Of a stretch of DNA of 64,000 bases, positions 1 to 11,680 are shown in pieces. How positions within the stretch are numbered: position 1 is the stretch's first letter; the number at the start of each line of letters is the position of its first letter. The stretch spans positions 171,685,715-171,749,714 of the forward strand of contig CM054062.1 of assembly GCA_028641055.1 (NCBI GenBank), given 5' to 3'. The stretch is from Alopecurus myosuroides (Eukaryota; Streptophyta; Magnoliopsida; Poales; Poaceae). A program made the position numbers and the translations under genes. The notes beneath the pieces were generated by a model. That model saw only the letters and a list, made by a program, of their open reading frames with translations, was not told where the DNA came from and did no database searches.

Positions 1-1748
1 AATGAGGCGATTTGGACGAGATGCGAATCGAATCAAATTGAGGGGGGCGCCCATACACGCTTCCCACATGCGGTTAGTGTGCTCATCATGGATCAGTAGA
101 CAAGACCCTTTTCCTAATTAGGGTCGACACTAGCAGGCCTCAAAACCACGCAGGGCCTCCTGCCGGTGCCTTATCATCAAATTATTATTTAAACATATCA
201 TTAGCATGATTCATTGTTTAACCTCGAGCCCCAGAACATACTAGAATAAGATAACAGAAAGTAACGGGTAACAGACTCGATCAAAACAACCCTAAGCATG
301 CTAGTAAGACACGGGCAACAAGAAAAGGGGTTATAGGTGTGGAGGTGAGGCTATATCAGGGTTAAAGGGATAACATGTGATAGGTTCGAACAGAAGCAAC
401 TATTCATAGGGCTAGCAGAATAGACAACGGAAAGTATCGATAACCAGTGTTGAAAGGAACACAGTGGTTCATGTGAGTGAATACTTGCTTGCAAACTCAG
501 CAGCCTGGTACTGAGCTAGATCCTTAGAAGGGGTGTCGTAAGTATCGTCGGTCTCACGTCGTCTTTTATCCGAGAAGAAGCAAACAAACAACGCAGAGAG
601 ACAAACAATCAATAACATGGCATAGTGCACAATCATGGGATGATGCATGACCATTTAATTGATGCATAGAAATAAACTAGTTGACAAGATAACAACATGA
701 TTAAATGGACCCACATGCAATTGGATTGCATATGAAAAGCCCATGAATTATGGTTGAATTAATTGTTCTACAACTAATCATCATGTGAAAGTTGATTAGC
801 ATGATGCATGGATGAGGAAAACAGCAAAATAACAACAATAGAAACAATGTGGAATAAGGTTTACCAAGTGTGGAATTTTATTTATTAAGTTATGAAATTT
901 TGGTTTCTTAAAGGTGTTACACAAGCATTTGTTGTTTTCATTAATTTTAGTTGTTCAAAACAAATAACAAAATTCATATTTGGAAAGTACACACAATTTT
1001 AGGGGGAATACATGTTTCACTTGTTGAAAAAGGATTTCAAATGAATTACTTATGAATTAAACAAGTGTAGACAAGATTTAAATGAATTTAATTCAATTAT
1101 GAATTTATTTGAATTTTTATTTGTGCAAAACATTAAGTGAGATTCATATTTGAAAAGTTTATGTTTTTCTGGTTTGAAAACATATTTTATAAGTTCAAAA
1201 AGAATTTAATTTGAGCAAGTTAGGAAATTAACAATATTAAATGATTTAAACAAGGTTTAAATTATTTAACCAATTTTAATTATTCAAATCATGAAACAAA
1301 ATTTATATTTGAAAAGGTGGTTTGAAATGGCATGGAAAACATATTTTATTTTTGTTATTTGGATTAACTATGATTTAGTTATGGATTTTATCAAATTTCA
1401 AATGAATTGTTTGAATTTGAAATTTGGATGCATTTGAATTATTCAAAACAGAAAACAAATGTTATAAATAGATAGATAATTAAATTTGGTGCAGTGTACA
1501 TATTTTATTTTTATTATTTGGGTTTATAAAATAAAAGTTATTAGCATTTCCATTTTAGGGACCAAACTGTAAAAGGAAAGGACTTATTTTTGAAAACAAA
1601 ACGGGGCAGAAACTTTTCCTACCCTGCAGTGGCTAGCCCAAGCCACTGCCAGGGGGCCCTGGGCCAGCGTGGCCCGCGTAGAGGCACGCGTGGCAGCAGT
1701 GGTGGCTGACAGGGGGGCCGCCCTGTCAGCTCCTGTGCGAAAAAAAGT

Positions 1749-1782
1749 GGGCGGATTAAATCCGCCCGAGGGGGATCGAACC
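1749..1782 (-). other. Perfect palindrome followed by a tRNA-like B box
   Basis: Positions 1749-1767 form a perfect 9-bp inverted repeat around one base (GGGCGGATTAAATCCGCCC). On the minus strand GGTTCGATCCC (1782-1772) matches the internal B box of RNA polymerase III promoters. A weak A-box-like TGGCAGTG lies roughly 36 bases upstream on the same strand, closer than in a normal tRNA. No cloverleaf could be built, so this is not called a tRNA gene. Confidence 0.35.
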
Positions 1783-2360
1783 CTCGATCTGGCGCGCGAG
1801 GGAGCGGTGCACTGCCACTGCGGTGTGCGTTCGATCTTGTCAGTATACGCGACGCAGGTAGGTTAACATTCAGAAGAAGTTAACTGAACTTTTAACTGCA
1901 CAAGTTCTGAGTTTCCGACAGCGATCGACGGTGGCCGGCGGCGAAAACCTGCGCGCTGCTCGTTATGCTTGCGTGTGGGCGTGCACGGATGTGTTGCGAG
2001 CGTGTGCGTTACAGAGAGGACAGAGAGGAGTTGGAGGGCACGGTGCTCACCGCGGCTGGAGAGGAAGCAGAGGGTCGAAGGAGAGCGGCCGGCGGCGAGC
2101 TGAGGACGGCGGCGGCGTTACGGGTCCCCTCGAGCTCAACGGAGATGTCGGGGGCGTAGAGGGTATCACGGCGACTCGGTTCCCGCTGCTAGCTCGAGCC
2201 GTTAGCCATCGGAGACGGCGATCGCCGGAGAGATTCAGAGGTGGGGCTCGGTGACGGTGGCAGAGAGGGGAAATTCTGGAGAGAGAGAGAGAGGCGACGG
2301 CGGAGAAGAGGGAGAGGGGTGGAGCGGTGGCTAGGGCTCGAGGGGAACCCTAGGGGTAGG

Positions 2361-2368
2361 TCTTATAG
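2361..2368 (-). promoter_or_regulatory. TATA motif of the long LTR
   Basis: CTATAAGA on the minus strand is followed by a CT-rich stretch that looks like a 5' untranslated region. It would place the LTR transcription start near 2330. Confidence 0.45.
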
Positions 2369-3169
2369 GCTAGGGGGCTGCGCGGCGGCCGTTGCTCTGC
2401 TACTGCCGTCGACGTGGCTCCGTTCGATGACCTGCCATACTGTTAGAAGAAGAAGGAGGGGGCGAACCGGTACGGGCCGTGGAGAAGGTAAGTTGGGCTG
2501 GGCCTGCGTGGCCCCCCTCCTCTGGCCGTTTTTCCTTTTATTATTTTTGTTCTGTTTATTTTTTTTTTGCAGAAATAGAAATAGGAAGAAAATTAGGGTT
2601 TTTGAGTTAGTAAAAAATTAGGGAAAAAATTTGTAACAACTCCTTAATGTAATATTAACAAACTGCAAGTTTTGAATTCCAAAAATAATTGAATTATGTT
2701 GTTGTTTGAACTTGGAGTGAATTTGAATGAATTTTGTGATTAATTGATTATTGAAAACAAGATTTTAAATAGGGTGATCATATAATTTTAATTGGAAACA
2801 AATGAGCATAATTGTTTTGGTAATTTTCATAATTTCAAAATTGGGTGTTGTTTGCAATTGAATTTGAAATAACATTTGAATTAAGTTTGGATTAATTGAA
2901 TTATTAAAATCCATAATTTTAATGGTTTGAACCTTATGGTTTAATGGAAACAAATGGTTGTTTTGATTGAACTTTTTAGTTGGAAAAATTGTAACAGAGC
3001 AAGTATGAAACAAAGCATTTGAAATTGTTTGAATTTCAATTATGAAAACAAATGAAAACAGATGCAAACAAATAGGAAACAAATGCAATGAGTATGATGA
3101 CATGATGCAAAACTTTAATTAACAAGAAACAAACATTCTAGGGGTGGTTTTCATACTTGGGATGTTACA

Positions 3170-3557
3170 AACGCTGCCCACCATTTAGCCGAAAAAAGAC
3201 AACAAAAACAGTAAAGAGCACTCTACTCGGTTACTGCACCCCTCTTTTCCTTAGCAATTTTTTGTGTGCTCATTGACCTTTGGCTTGTTCTCTTGCTTGC
3301 ATGAAGCCGGGTTGCGGACAACGGCAGAGTCGAAGAGTTGGCTCTTAGGTTTAAACACATTACTAAATACACTTATGAAATTCTAAGTAGAGCAACCGGG
3401 TAGACAAAGGTAAAACAGAGTAGAACAACACAGAACAGATTTGGACAAGGGCAGTCCCGGAGTTTGAATTCGGAGTGCCTACTCGAAATTTAACTCGGTT
3501 GAAGGGATACATACAACTTTATGCTCACGAATGAAAACGACGGAGTAGAGCTACATT
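3170..3557 (-). other. 3' noncoding part of the Tat element
   Basis: The stretch lies downstream of the integrase stop and before the junction at 3169. It has no open frame of note and no recognisable polypurine tract or LTR end. I see nothing else in it. Confidence 0.5.
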
Positions 3558-4784
3558 CTAGGGGCGCTTAGATTCCTCTCCTGCTCTATCCGACTTGTTC
3601 TTCTGAGGTGCCTGTGCGTCAACTAGATAGTAGGCATCATTGTGCAGAACCTTGCTCACAATGAAAGGCCCTTCCCACGGAGGGGATAGCTTGTGCATCC
3701 CTGCTGTGCGCTGCACGAGCCTAAGGACCATGTCTCCTTCTCGGAAAACCCTTGGGTTCACTTTCCGGCTGTGATAACGCCTCAAGTTTTGCTGGTAAAC
3801 AGCTGAACGTGACAGAGTTAGCTCTCTTGCTTCTTCTGGCACGTCAACGTCATTTTCTCGAGCTTCTCTCGCCTCCGCCTCAGTGTAGAGGGTTACTTGG
3901 GGCGAGTCATGCTCTAGGTCAGTGGGCAACACGGCCTCAGCTCCATATACCAGGAAGGATGGTGTGTAGCCGGTTGACCGGTTAGGGGTAGTCCTTAGAC
4001 TCCACAACACCGTTGTCAACTCGTCTAACCAACACCCAGGTGTTTTCAGCAGTGGCTCAATCAGCCTTGGCTTTATGCCGGATAGCACCATGCCATTTGC
4101 TCTTTCAACTTGCCCATTGGAGGCGGGATGCGCAACAGATGCAACATCTAGCCGGATCCGCTTCTCCTTGCAGAATCTCGCAAAAGCACCCTCAGCAAAG
4201 TTTGTGCCATTATCAGTGATGATGTTGTGCGGGTAGCCATATCTCAAGATCACATCCTTCAGAAAACTCACAGTTGTGGCTCCATCGCACTTCCGAATAG
4301 GCTTGACCTCGATCCACTTGGTGAACTTGTCAACCATGACCAAGATGTGAGTCATGTTGCCTCTAGCCGGCTTGAAAGGACCCACCATATCCAAACACCA
4401 AACAGCAAATGGCCAAGTAATGGGAATGGTCTTCAACTCGGAAGCTGGCATATGAATCTTACTTGCAAATCTCTAGCAGCCATTGCACTTTCTCACTATA
4501 TCTTCAGCTTGCTTCAAGGCAGTGAGCCAAAAGAAACCATGCCGAAAAGCCTTGTTGACCAGAGCCCGAGAAGAGGCGTGATGTCCGCATTCTCCTTGAT
4601 GTATCTCCACCAGAATTTCTTCTCCTTCCTCTGGCTCAACGCAGCGTTGCAGCACGCCAGTAGGACTCCTTCTATGCAGCACATCTCTGAAGATAGTATA
4701 GCCCTTGGATCTTCTCTGAATTTGCCTCACGGTGACCTCATCACTCGGCAAGGTGCCGTCCTTTAGAAAGGATAATATGGGCAT
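3558..4784 (-). pseudogene. Tat element integrase, broken
   Basis: The N-terminal part (4784 to 4476) carries the HHCC zinc finger ending in CNGC. An in-frame TAG at 4473-4475 separates it from the core (4451 to 3558) in the same frame. The core shows the first catalytic Asp in the LDMVGPF region, the second in IITDNGTNF and the Glu in NGQVERANG, i.e. a complete D,D-E triad. The C-terminal part has the basic GPF/Y-type region seen in Gypsy integrases (WEGPFIV). It would insert the element cDNA into chromosomal DNA. The TAG prevents a full-length enzyme; another TAG (4788-4790) separates it from the RNase H part. Confidence 0.85.
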
Positions 4785-4787
4785 GGC

Positions 4788-5675
4788 CTAACTCGGTGTC
4801 TCCCGCGTGGGGAACACTGGTTCGTACACTTCCATTGAATCAGCCACCAATACCTCTTCTGAGTTGGAGACGAGTCCCCGAGTCCCCGAGCACTCGGCAA
4901 GGATCCTCTCAATGAATGCGACAGTCCCCGAGTTGGGAGGGGCAGTCCCCGAGCAAGAAGGGACAGTCCCCGGGTTGCAGGTGCCAGTCGCCGGGTAAGA
5001 GACGGCAGTCCCCGGGTTCTCTTTTGCAGCCTCCCCGTCAATCTCCATGGGAACAGCTTCCTCGCCTGGCAGAGAAGGAACGAATATAGACTCCGAGTTG
5101 GGGGATGGCTTGATTGATGGCTTTCTCAAATGCTCCAAGGCAATCCCAGCCGGGATGTATTGCCGAGAAGACCCCAACTTGGACAGCTCATCAGCTGCGT
5201 CATTCTCTGCTCTGTGTATGTGTTGGAACTCGCATCCTTCAAAGAAACAAGTCATGGTCTGCACCAGAAACCGATAGGATGCCATGTTGGCATCCAGAGC
5301 ATCCCAGGTGCCTGATACTTGCTGCACCACCAGATCCGAGTCGCCATAACAGATGATGCGCTGCACGCCAACCTCCTTGGCTACCTTCAAGCCGTGTACC
5401 ACGGCCTCATACTTTGCTACATTGTTGGATGCCTTGAAATGGATCTGCAGCACATACTTGAGTTGATCTCGCTTGGGTGATGTGAGCACCACGCCAGCAC
5501 TAAGGCCTTCCTTCACTTTGGAGCCATCAAAATGCATCTTCGAGTAGTTGGCTACTGGCGAAGGAGGCTCATACTGCACCTCAGCCCAATCCACCAGAAA
5601 ATATGCTAAGATCTGTGACTTGATGGCTTCTCTTCTTGCATACGAAGGAGCATACGCGGCTAGCTCAATGCCCAC
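4788..5675 (-). pseudogene. Additional RNase H (aRH) of the Tat element
   Basis: This segment encodes a second RNase H domain of the plant/archaeal type: MHFDGSKV with the first catalytic Asp, the NNVAKYEAVVHGL helix with the Glu, CYGDSDLVVQQV with the second Asp, and HRAENDAADELSKLGS with the terminal Asp. It lies between the ordinary RNase H and integrase, as in the Tat lineage. After it comes a linker rich in PGT/SGT motifs (4990 to 4810). The segment is out of frame with the upstream reverse transcriptase part (shift near 5670) and ends at TAG 4788-4790. Confidence 0.8.
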
Positions 5676-6923
5676 TTGGCTACTCTGCCACTTGCTTCCT
5701 TGTTGCCCATAATGTCCGAGATGGGAGCAGAGCTCACCACTTTGACGGGATGCTCTTGGAAATAGTGCTTCAGCTTCTTGGCGCCCAGGTACACGCCGTA
5801 AGTCATCTTCTGGTAATGCGGGTAGTTCTGCTTGGAGCTGGATAGCACCTCACTGAGATAGTATACTGGCCGCTGCACAGTCTTTCCTTCCTCTTCTCTT
5901 TCCACCACAATCACCACACTGACTACTCGGTTAGTCGCCGCAATATACAGCAACATTGGCTCTTTGGGTAGCGGACTAGCCAGGATGGGAGCGCTACCTA
6001 GCATGGCTTTCAACTCCTTGAATGCTACATCAGCTTGCGGTGTCCAGACAAACTTGTCACTCTTCTTCATCAATTGATACAGAGGCAAGGCCTTCTCGCC
6101 CATTCTGCCCAGGAAGCGGCTCAGAGAAGCCAAGCAACCAGTGAATTTCTGCACATGCTTCAGTGACCTCGGCAAAGACATGCTCTCTATAGCTTTTATC
6201 TTTGAAGGATTGGCCTCAATGCCCCGACTGGATACCAAGAAGCCGAGTAGCTTGCCAGCCGGGACGCCAAGGTGCATTTAGTCGGATTCAACTTCATTTT
6301 GTACTTGCGCAAGTTGGCAAAGGTTTCCTCAATGCCACTAAGCAGAGTATGTGTTTTATTCGTTTTGATGACAATGTCATCTACGTACACCTGCACATTT
6401 TTGCCAATTTGATCATGCAAGCATTTCTGCATGCATCTCTGATAGGTAGCCCCAGCATTCCGCAACCCAAAGCACATGACACGATAGCAATAAGCCCCGT
6501 ACGGCGTAATAAAGGCGGTCTTTATTTGATCAGCAGGGTTGAGAGCTATCTGATGAAAACCAGAGTAGGCATCTATGAAAGACAAAAGCTCACAACCAGT
6601 AGTGGAATCGATCACCTGATCTATGCGGGGTAGCGGAAATGGATCCTTGGGGCAGGCCTTGTTCAGGTCGGTGTAGTCCACGCACATGCGCCATGCGGTA
6701 TCGGCCTTGGGTCCTCCTTCTTCTTCTCAACCATCACCGGGTTGGCTAGCCAGTCCGGATGCAGCACTTCCATGATAAAGTTGCTTATCAGCAACTTGGT
6801 GATCTGATCACCGATAGCCTTCCTTCTCTCATCACCAAAGCGGCGCATAGCCTGCTTAACCGGCTTGGCGTCATGCCGCACATGTAGTGAGTGCTCAACC
6901 AACTCCCTCGGGACACCCGGCAA
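5660..6923 (-). pseudogene. Tat element reverse transcriptase and first RNase H, frameshifted
   Basis: The segment contains the reverse transcriptase with MCVDYTDLNKACPKDPFPLPR, the GFHQI motif and the catalytic YVDD near 6380. It is followed by the ordinary Gypsy RNase H (PVYYLSEVLSSSKQNYPHYQKM). The chain is split into three frames: 6923 to 6663, 6687 to 6196, and 6277 to 5660, with shifts near 6675 and 6270. The first catalytic Asp of the ordinary RNase H is not obvious (IAATNR where DAS-like sequence is expected), which fits the degenerate first RNase H known from Tat elements. Confidence 0.82.
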
Positions 6924-6957
6924 ATCCTCATTGGACCAGGCAAAGACGTACCGATTC

Positions 6958-9339
6958 TCACGGAGGAAGTGGATGAGCTCGCTTTCCTATTTCTCTCCCA
7001 GCCCGACGCCCAATGATGGCAACACGGTCTGGGAACTCAGGATCAACCTGGACCTTCTTTGTCTCCTGGGACGCCTGGAACACCGTCCCGTACTGGGAAC
7101 TCGGCATGCCAGGCGGACCACCTTGCGCTGCTTGCGCCATAGCCACCACCTCATACATCTTCTTCTTCTCGGCCGCAATGACCATGGATTCCGCCAGCTG
7201 AGAACTAGCAGAGGCACACTCAAAAGACCTCTTGTAATCACCCGAGATGGTGATGACTCCATTGGGACCAGGGATCTTCATCTTCAGGTAGGCAGCCTGG
7301 GTAGAGGCCATGAACTTGCTGAGGGCAGGCCTACCGAGTAGAGCATGGTAGGGGCTCTGAAGATCAACTACCTCAAACTGCAAGCTCTCAGTGCGGCAGT
7401 TCTCCCTGGTACCGAATAGAACATCCACCCAGATGCGGCCGATTGGAGCACAAGATACTCCCGGCACAATGCCATGGAATGTGGTCCTGTTGGGTAGCAA
7501 CATGTTCTCGGCAAGGCCAAGCTTCTCCAGTGTGTCCATGTACATGATGTTGATGTTGCTGCCGTTGTCTATCAGGACCTTGCTGAACCTGACATTCTTC
7601 TGAGAACCCAAGAAGGTGGGATCCACCACCAAAGCATAGCTACCCGGGTTGGGCATCACCCTAGGATGATCAGCTCTGGACCACGTGATCTCTTGGTTGC
7701 ACCAGTGCAGGTAGTGAGGCACAGCAGGGATCACAGCATTGACCTCCGTCGCACGCATGTGCAGTGACTGCTTGTCGGCGGGCTCGGTGACGAAGATCAT
7801 GTAGCTTTCATGGTGTTCCTGGTACTGGTTGCAGTCTTCCCCACCATTGTTGCCGTTGCTGTTGTAGTTCCTGTTGTTGTTGTTGTTGTTGTTGCGGTTG
7901 TTGTTTTTGTAGTTGCGGTTGCCGTTGTTGTTGTTGAAGTTGCGGTTGCCGTTGTTGTAGTTGTTGAAGTTGCGGTTGGCTCCCTGAGCCACTTGGTTCA
8001 CGTTCTCCCTTCTCGGGAACACTGCAGGCCTGGGAGCAGCTGCCCGAATAGACTGCACATTGGCATTTGCAGCTGGCAGAGGAGGAGGAGGAGGCAGGTC
8101 CTCATTCTTGATCAGGTCCCACCAGCTGCACTCCCGAGTAGTGTGGTTGGCTGGCCTACTCGGATGCCGAGTATGGAAGCTGCACGGCCCAACCTTCATG
8201 TTCTCAAAGATGAAGCTCGGAGCTGGATCCGGGTTGCCGCTACCCTGTTGGGGAGCGTTGTATGGCTTCTTGATGCCTTGGCCCTGGTTCTGGTTTTGCC
8301 CGTACTAGGCTCCAGCAGTTTTTTGCCTTTGGCTACTCCCAGCAGCCGTAGTCACAGCATTCACCTACTCGGGGTCATACCGAGTATCAATCCGGTCACC
8401 TCTGCGCTTGTTGCGGAAATCATTGCGCTTGTTGTTGTCATAGTTCTTCCTTCTCGGCTCAAGAGAATCGAGCAGAGGCTGAGTTGTGTCGTCGAGTGCA
8501 TACATATCTGCAATCTTGATCGTCTCGGCGAGCGTACTCGGCATCTCGCGCTGCAGCTTCTGCCACAACATGCTGCCATGCTTGCAGCCCTGAGCAAACC
8601 AAGTGATGGCCTGGGCCTCATTCACACCCTCACAGGTGTTCCTCAAAGTACTCCACCGAGTAAGATACTCGCGGTCAGTCTCCTCTTCCCACTGCTTGCA
8701 AGCGGATAGCTGCTGCGGCCTATTCGGCCTCTTGTACGTGCTGGTGAAGTTGCTGATGAAGGCTTCCGAGAAGTCTAGCCAGCAGTTGATACTGTCCTTG
8801 GGCAGGTTGTTGAGCCAAGTCCGAGCTGGACCCTCTAGCATTTGCGGAACATACCGCACAGCCCATCTCCGATTGCTGCCTGCGATATGCACAGCGGTAA
8901 CATAGTCACTCAGCCAGTCTTCCGGCTTGGTGCTGCCATCATAGCACTTGGTCCCCCTAGCCAGCTGGAAATGGCTCACAGATGGCTCCTCCATGATGCG
9001 GCGACCAAAGCAATCTGGGCCAGGCGGCCCCCTGCTCTCGAGTTGTGCAGACCGATTGATACGGTCCAGCTTGTACCTTGCATCACTGGGCTCCAACATG
9101 CGGTCACCCAGACGGTCAGTGACATCTCTTGGGTCAGCATAGCCGGCTAGCCCCATCACCGAGTAGCCATCATCATATCTATTCTCCTGCACAACTGCAG
9201 GCTGCACCACCGGGTTGGTTGCTGGCGCAGCCGCACGCGACTGTGCTGCAGCTGGCTGCTGTGTCCTCTGCCGAGTAGGCTGAGCGGCAGGATGCCGAGA
9301 AGGTCCTCCATGATTTCCATCTTGCCTCTTGCTGTGAGC
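6958..9339 (-). pseudogene. Tat element gag (C-terminal part) and protease
   Basis: Reading from 9339 the frame encodes the retrotransposon gag core (WLSDYVTAVHIAGSN, ARTWLNNLPKDSINCWLDF, FTSTYKRPN). Two in-frame TAG codons break it, one at 8365-8367 and another near 8305. A CCHC-like basic region with a long run of Asn codons (8000 to 7850) follows. The aspartic protease has LIDNGSNINIMYM, where many relatives have DGGSS. A shift plus TAG near 6990 cuts it from reverse transcriptase. The reading frame is continuous with the gag N-terminal part at 17311-18153 across the CRM insertion. Confidence 0.8.
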
Positions 9340-9344
9340 TTTAT
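9340..9344. repeat. Target site duplication TTTAT, left copy
   Basis: TTTAT directly precedes the CRM 5' LTR and is repeated directly after its 3' LTR (17311-17315). It is the 5-bp duplication made at integration. Confidence 0.95.
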
Positions 9345-10265
9345 TGATGAGGACATCCCTGATACATTTGTTATTCCTCCTATTGATGATGATGTTGCTG
9401 TTCAAGAGAAGCATGATGAAGTTAGAATTGGTCCAATGACAAGATCAAGAACTAAACTATTAGAACAGCAGGTGAACTCACTCCTTTTAAATTATGATGT
9501 TTGTTCTATACTACCTAAATCCCTACACTTATGTATGATTCAGGTTATTGATAACACAAACATCATGGGAGGCAAGGAGCATGGAATCATGGAGCAAGGC
9601 ATTGGAGAACTCATGGAAGAAGATGATCATGCAAGTCCAAGGGAGAAGGAGGAGGCAGAATAATTGTTTTGTGTTCTCTCCAAACATAAGAGGTTGTCTA
9701 TGGTTGGGAGAGAAGCCCATGCGCCCCAGGATGGTTCCCTCCAAACATAAGAGGCTGTCTAGGGTTAGGAGAGAGTCCCACCCTAGTCTAATAAGGCCCT
9801 GTGTGGCTGGTTTGGCCGCACCCCCTTGTGGGTCGGTTTGTACCCCTTTAGTCCGAGTCCAAACTTGTCTGGTTCGAGTCCTAGTTGGATTAAGTTGGTG
9901 CTTGCGCATCCAAGGTGTGGCCGCACCCCCTAGCCCTCATATATACCTCTTCACCTATGTGTGAGAGGTTAGACTACCTTTATTCATAAACCCTAGAACT
10001 CCATTGTTGATTGCTTGAAGCATTCATCAGGAATTGATATTGCAAGTTTTGCGTGTTATCTACTATTCCACTGGGAATTAGTTGATACAGGACCACTAGT
10101 AGTCAGTGGCTGCTCGTGCAAGTGTGTGGATTTACGAATATCCAAGGGATTGGTTGCTGCTGCAATTGGCATCAGGAATTAGCCGGAGAGTTCGTGGAGA
10201 GACACAATTTATCTGATCCTTGTTATCGTGTGAGTTCATCGAGAAGATCGGGCAACCCCTTATCA
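9345..10265 (+). repeat. 5' LTR of the CRM element (921 bp)
   Basis: It starts TGATGAGGACATCC and ends CCCCTTATCA. Compared with the 3' LTR it lacks 12 bp after the TGTTTGTTCT segment (near 9510). A TATA motif lies at 9939-9948. Confidence 0.93.
9939..9948 (+). promoter_or_regulatory. TATA box of the CRM LTR
   Basis: CATATATACC is the best TATA-like motif in the LTR and sits about 325 bp before its end. The same motif is at 16983-16992 in the 3' LTR. Confidence 0.55.
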
Positions 10266-10268
10266 TCT

Positions 10269-10278
10269 TGGTATCAGA
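10269..10278 (+). other. Primer binding site of the CRM element
   Basis: TGGTATCAGA, three bases after the LTR end, matches the 3' end complement of initiator tRNA-Met. The match ends after ten bases. Confidence 0.75.
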
Positions 10279-11680
10279 TTTACAGGTTAACTCGGTGAGC
10301 TATCGTGATCTTGTAGATTAGTTTGTTTTCATTACCTATCCACCGAAAATCAGCCACAAAAAATAGGATTAGTTCTTGCCTAACCATAGATCATCACCAA
10401 GTTCATCCACTAGTTGCTGTTTTGTGTTTGATTTTTGTGTTTCTTTTCTCTTTTTGTGTCTTGTTCTAGTCGGTCTAGGTTTAGGGTTCTTGGTTCTTCG
10501 TGTTCTTCCCCTGAGTCCACCGAAAATCCCCTCCAATCTTCCATCCGTGTGGTGCCTTGGATCCAATCCGAATTGGACAAGAGTTCTACCGCGGCAGAAA
10601 TTTAGCCGATTCCCTACCGCCGCCGTTTTCCACTTCCCCTCGGATTCGGTCAGCCGCGCCTTACAAATCCGCCCCCGCGCCCTGTAACGCGCTTACCACG
10701 AGCAACCGCAGCGTGCTGCCGCGGTACGAAACCGGCGCGTTTCTCTGCCGCGAGGTCCTCCCCTGCCGCGCGTTTTCCCTGCCGCCCGCGCCAAACCACA
10801 GCCAACCTCTGCCCTTGCGCGCGCGCGGGGGCTGCTGCCGTACGGCACAGTTTTAGGCCGTTTTGCTGCCGCGGCAGACTGCTGGGAGCACAAAACTGCC
10901 CCGTTTTCTGCCGTGAGTTTTGTCCCCTCTAGTTTCTTTTCGGTTTTAGTTTTCTTTTCCAATTTCTTTAGGTGTTCGTTTCCAAACTTTGTGAGCTATA
11001 GCTACGGCCTGTCTAAAGCAAATTTTAGGTACCTTTCCCAAAAGAATAGCTACTTTTTGCTCCCTCCAGGCTGCTCAATTTCATATCATTTGTGTCACAT
11101 TGTTACCATAGTGTTTATTTTTGCTCCTAGTTTATTTTGGCCATCTATAAAAGTATTTAAAAAAAGAGAAAAACAGAAAATAGAAAAGAGAAAAACAGAA
11201 TTGTGAAAAGAGAAAAAGGCCTTGTGATCTATTGCTATATTGTTCTTGGAGCTGTTTTACCACTCTATATTGACACCTTTTCCATTGAGCAATCTTGTGC
11301 CTGTGATATTTTGGAGCATAGCTATTGTCTTTCCAGAGCATTACAATATTTCTATACATATAATTGCCTTGCCACATTTGTCTCCAATTTGGTGTGTGTT
11401 TCCTAGGTGCTATTTTTCAGTCATCACAAACAGCAAATAGGACTTGTTTTTGGTGTTGTTAGGTATCCATACCAAGCCCCACTATATATCCTGCTTTGCC
11501 TTGTGTTAGCTAAAATCCCTGGGTATTCTTTTATTCAAACCAAGCCATAGTACTACTGTTTGCTTGTGGTAAGTATTGCTATTCACTTTGGAACAATAAG
11601 TTAACCCATTGCTTTGCTGTTTTGAGTGAGTTGTGAGAGAACACCACATCCCATATTTTTTTTCACTAACACATTAATCT
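10279..11680 (+). other. Untranslated leader of the CRM element
   Basis: About 1.4 kb between the primer binding site and gag. The first half is GC-rich and the rest AT-rich, with an A-rich run near 11158-11180. No conserved coding sequence was recognised. Confidence 0.6.

Larger units (their letters stand above)
1..3169 (-). mobile_element. End of a very long Gypsy-type LTR (partial)
   Basis: No coding capacity is visible. Read on the minus strand, the block begins at 3169 with TGTAACATCCCAAG, a common start of long cereal Gypsy LTRs. An AT-rich part follows, then a GC-rich promoter-like part (about 2560-1640) with a TATA motif, then more AT-rich sequence to the window edge. Position 3169/3170 is an abrupt junction with the Tat element, so this looks like the outer end of an element inserted into it. 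The other LTR and any coding part would lie left of base 1. AACGC (3170-3174) is the candidate target duplication, untestable here. A Tekay/Del or Sabrina-like family is possible. Confidence 0.55.
3170..9344 (-). mobile_element. Tat-lineage Gypsy retrotransposon, 3' part
   Basis: This holds most of gag and all of pol of a minus-strand Ty3/Gypsy element in the order gag, protease, reverse transcriptase, RNase H, second RNase H, integrase. The second RNase H after the usual one marks the Tat lineage (RIRE2/Retand type of grasses). Its 5' part continues at 17311-19354, because a CRM element is inserted in gag at TTTAT (9340-9344 and 17311-17315). The 3' LTR is not in the window; a long LTR interrupts the element at 3169. 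At least four in-frame stops and several frameshifts make it non-functional. Confidence 0.85.

Noticed and set aside
1741..1845. A true tRNA gene
   Set aside because: Only a B box and a weak, too-close A box; no acceptor or anticodon stems could be paired.
1669..2621. Overlapping plus-strand frames in the GC-rich part of the first LTR
   Set aside because: Low-complexity Arg/Gly-rich translations in a GC-rich promoter region, with no domain and opposite to the inferred LTR sense.
2632..3169. A separate 538-bp solo LTR (TGTAACAAC...GATGTTACA)
   Set aside because: Ends look like TG...CA but the flanks AAATT and AACGC do not match, and the sequence blends with the longer LTR to the left.
6202..8709. 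Long plus-strand frames opposite the Tat pol and gag
   Set aside because: They are antisense shadows of the minus-strand domains; the Val-rich stretch near 7850-7990 is the complement of Asn codon repeats.
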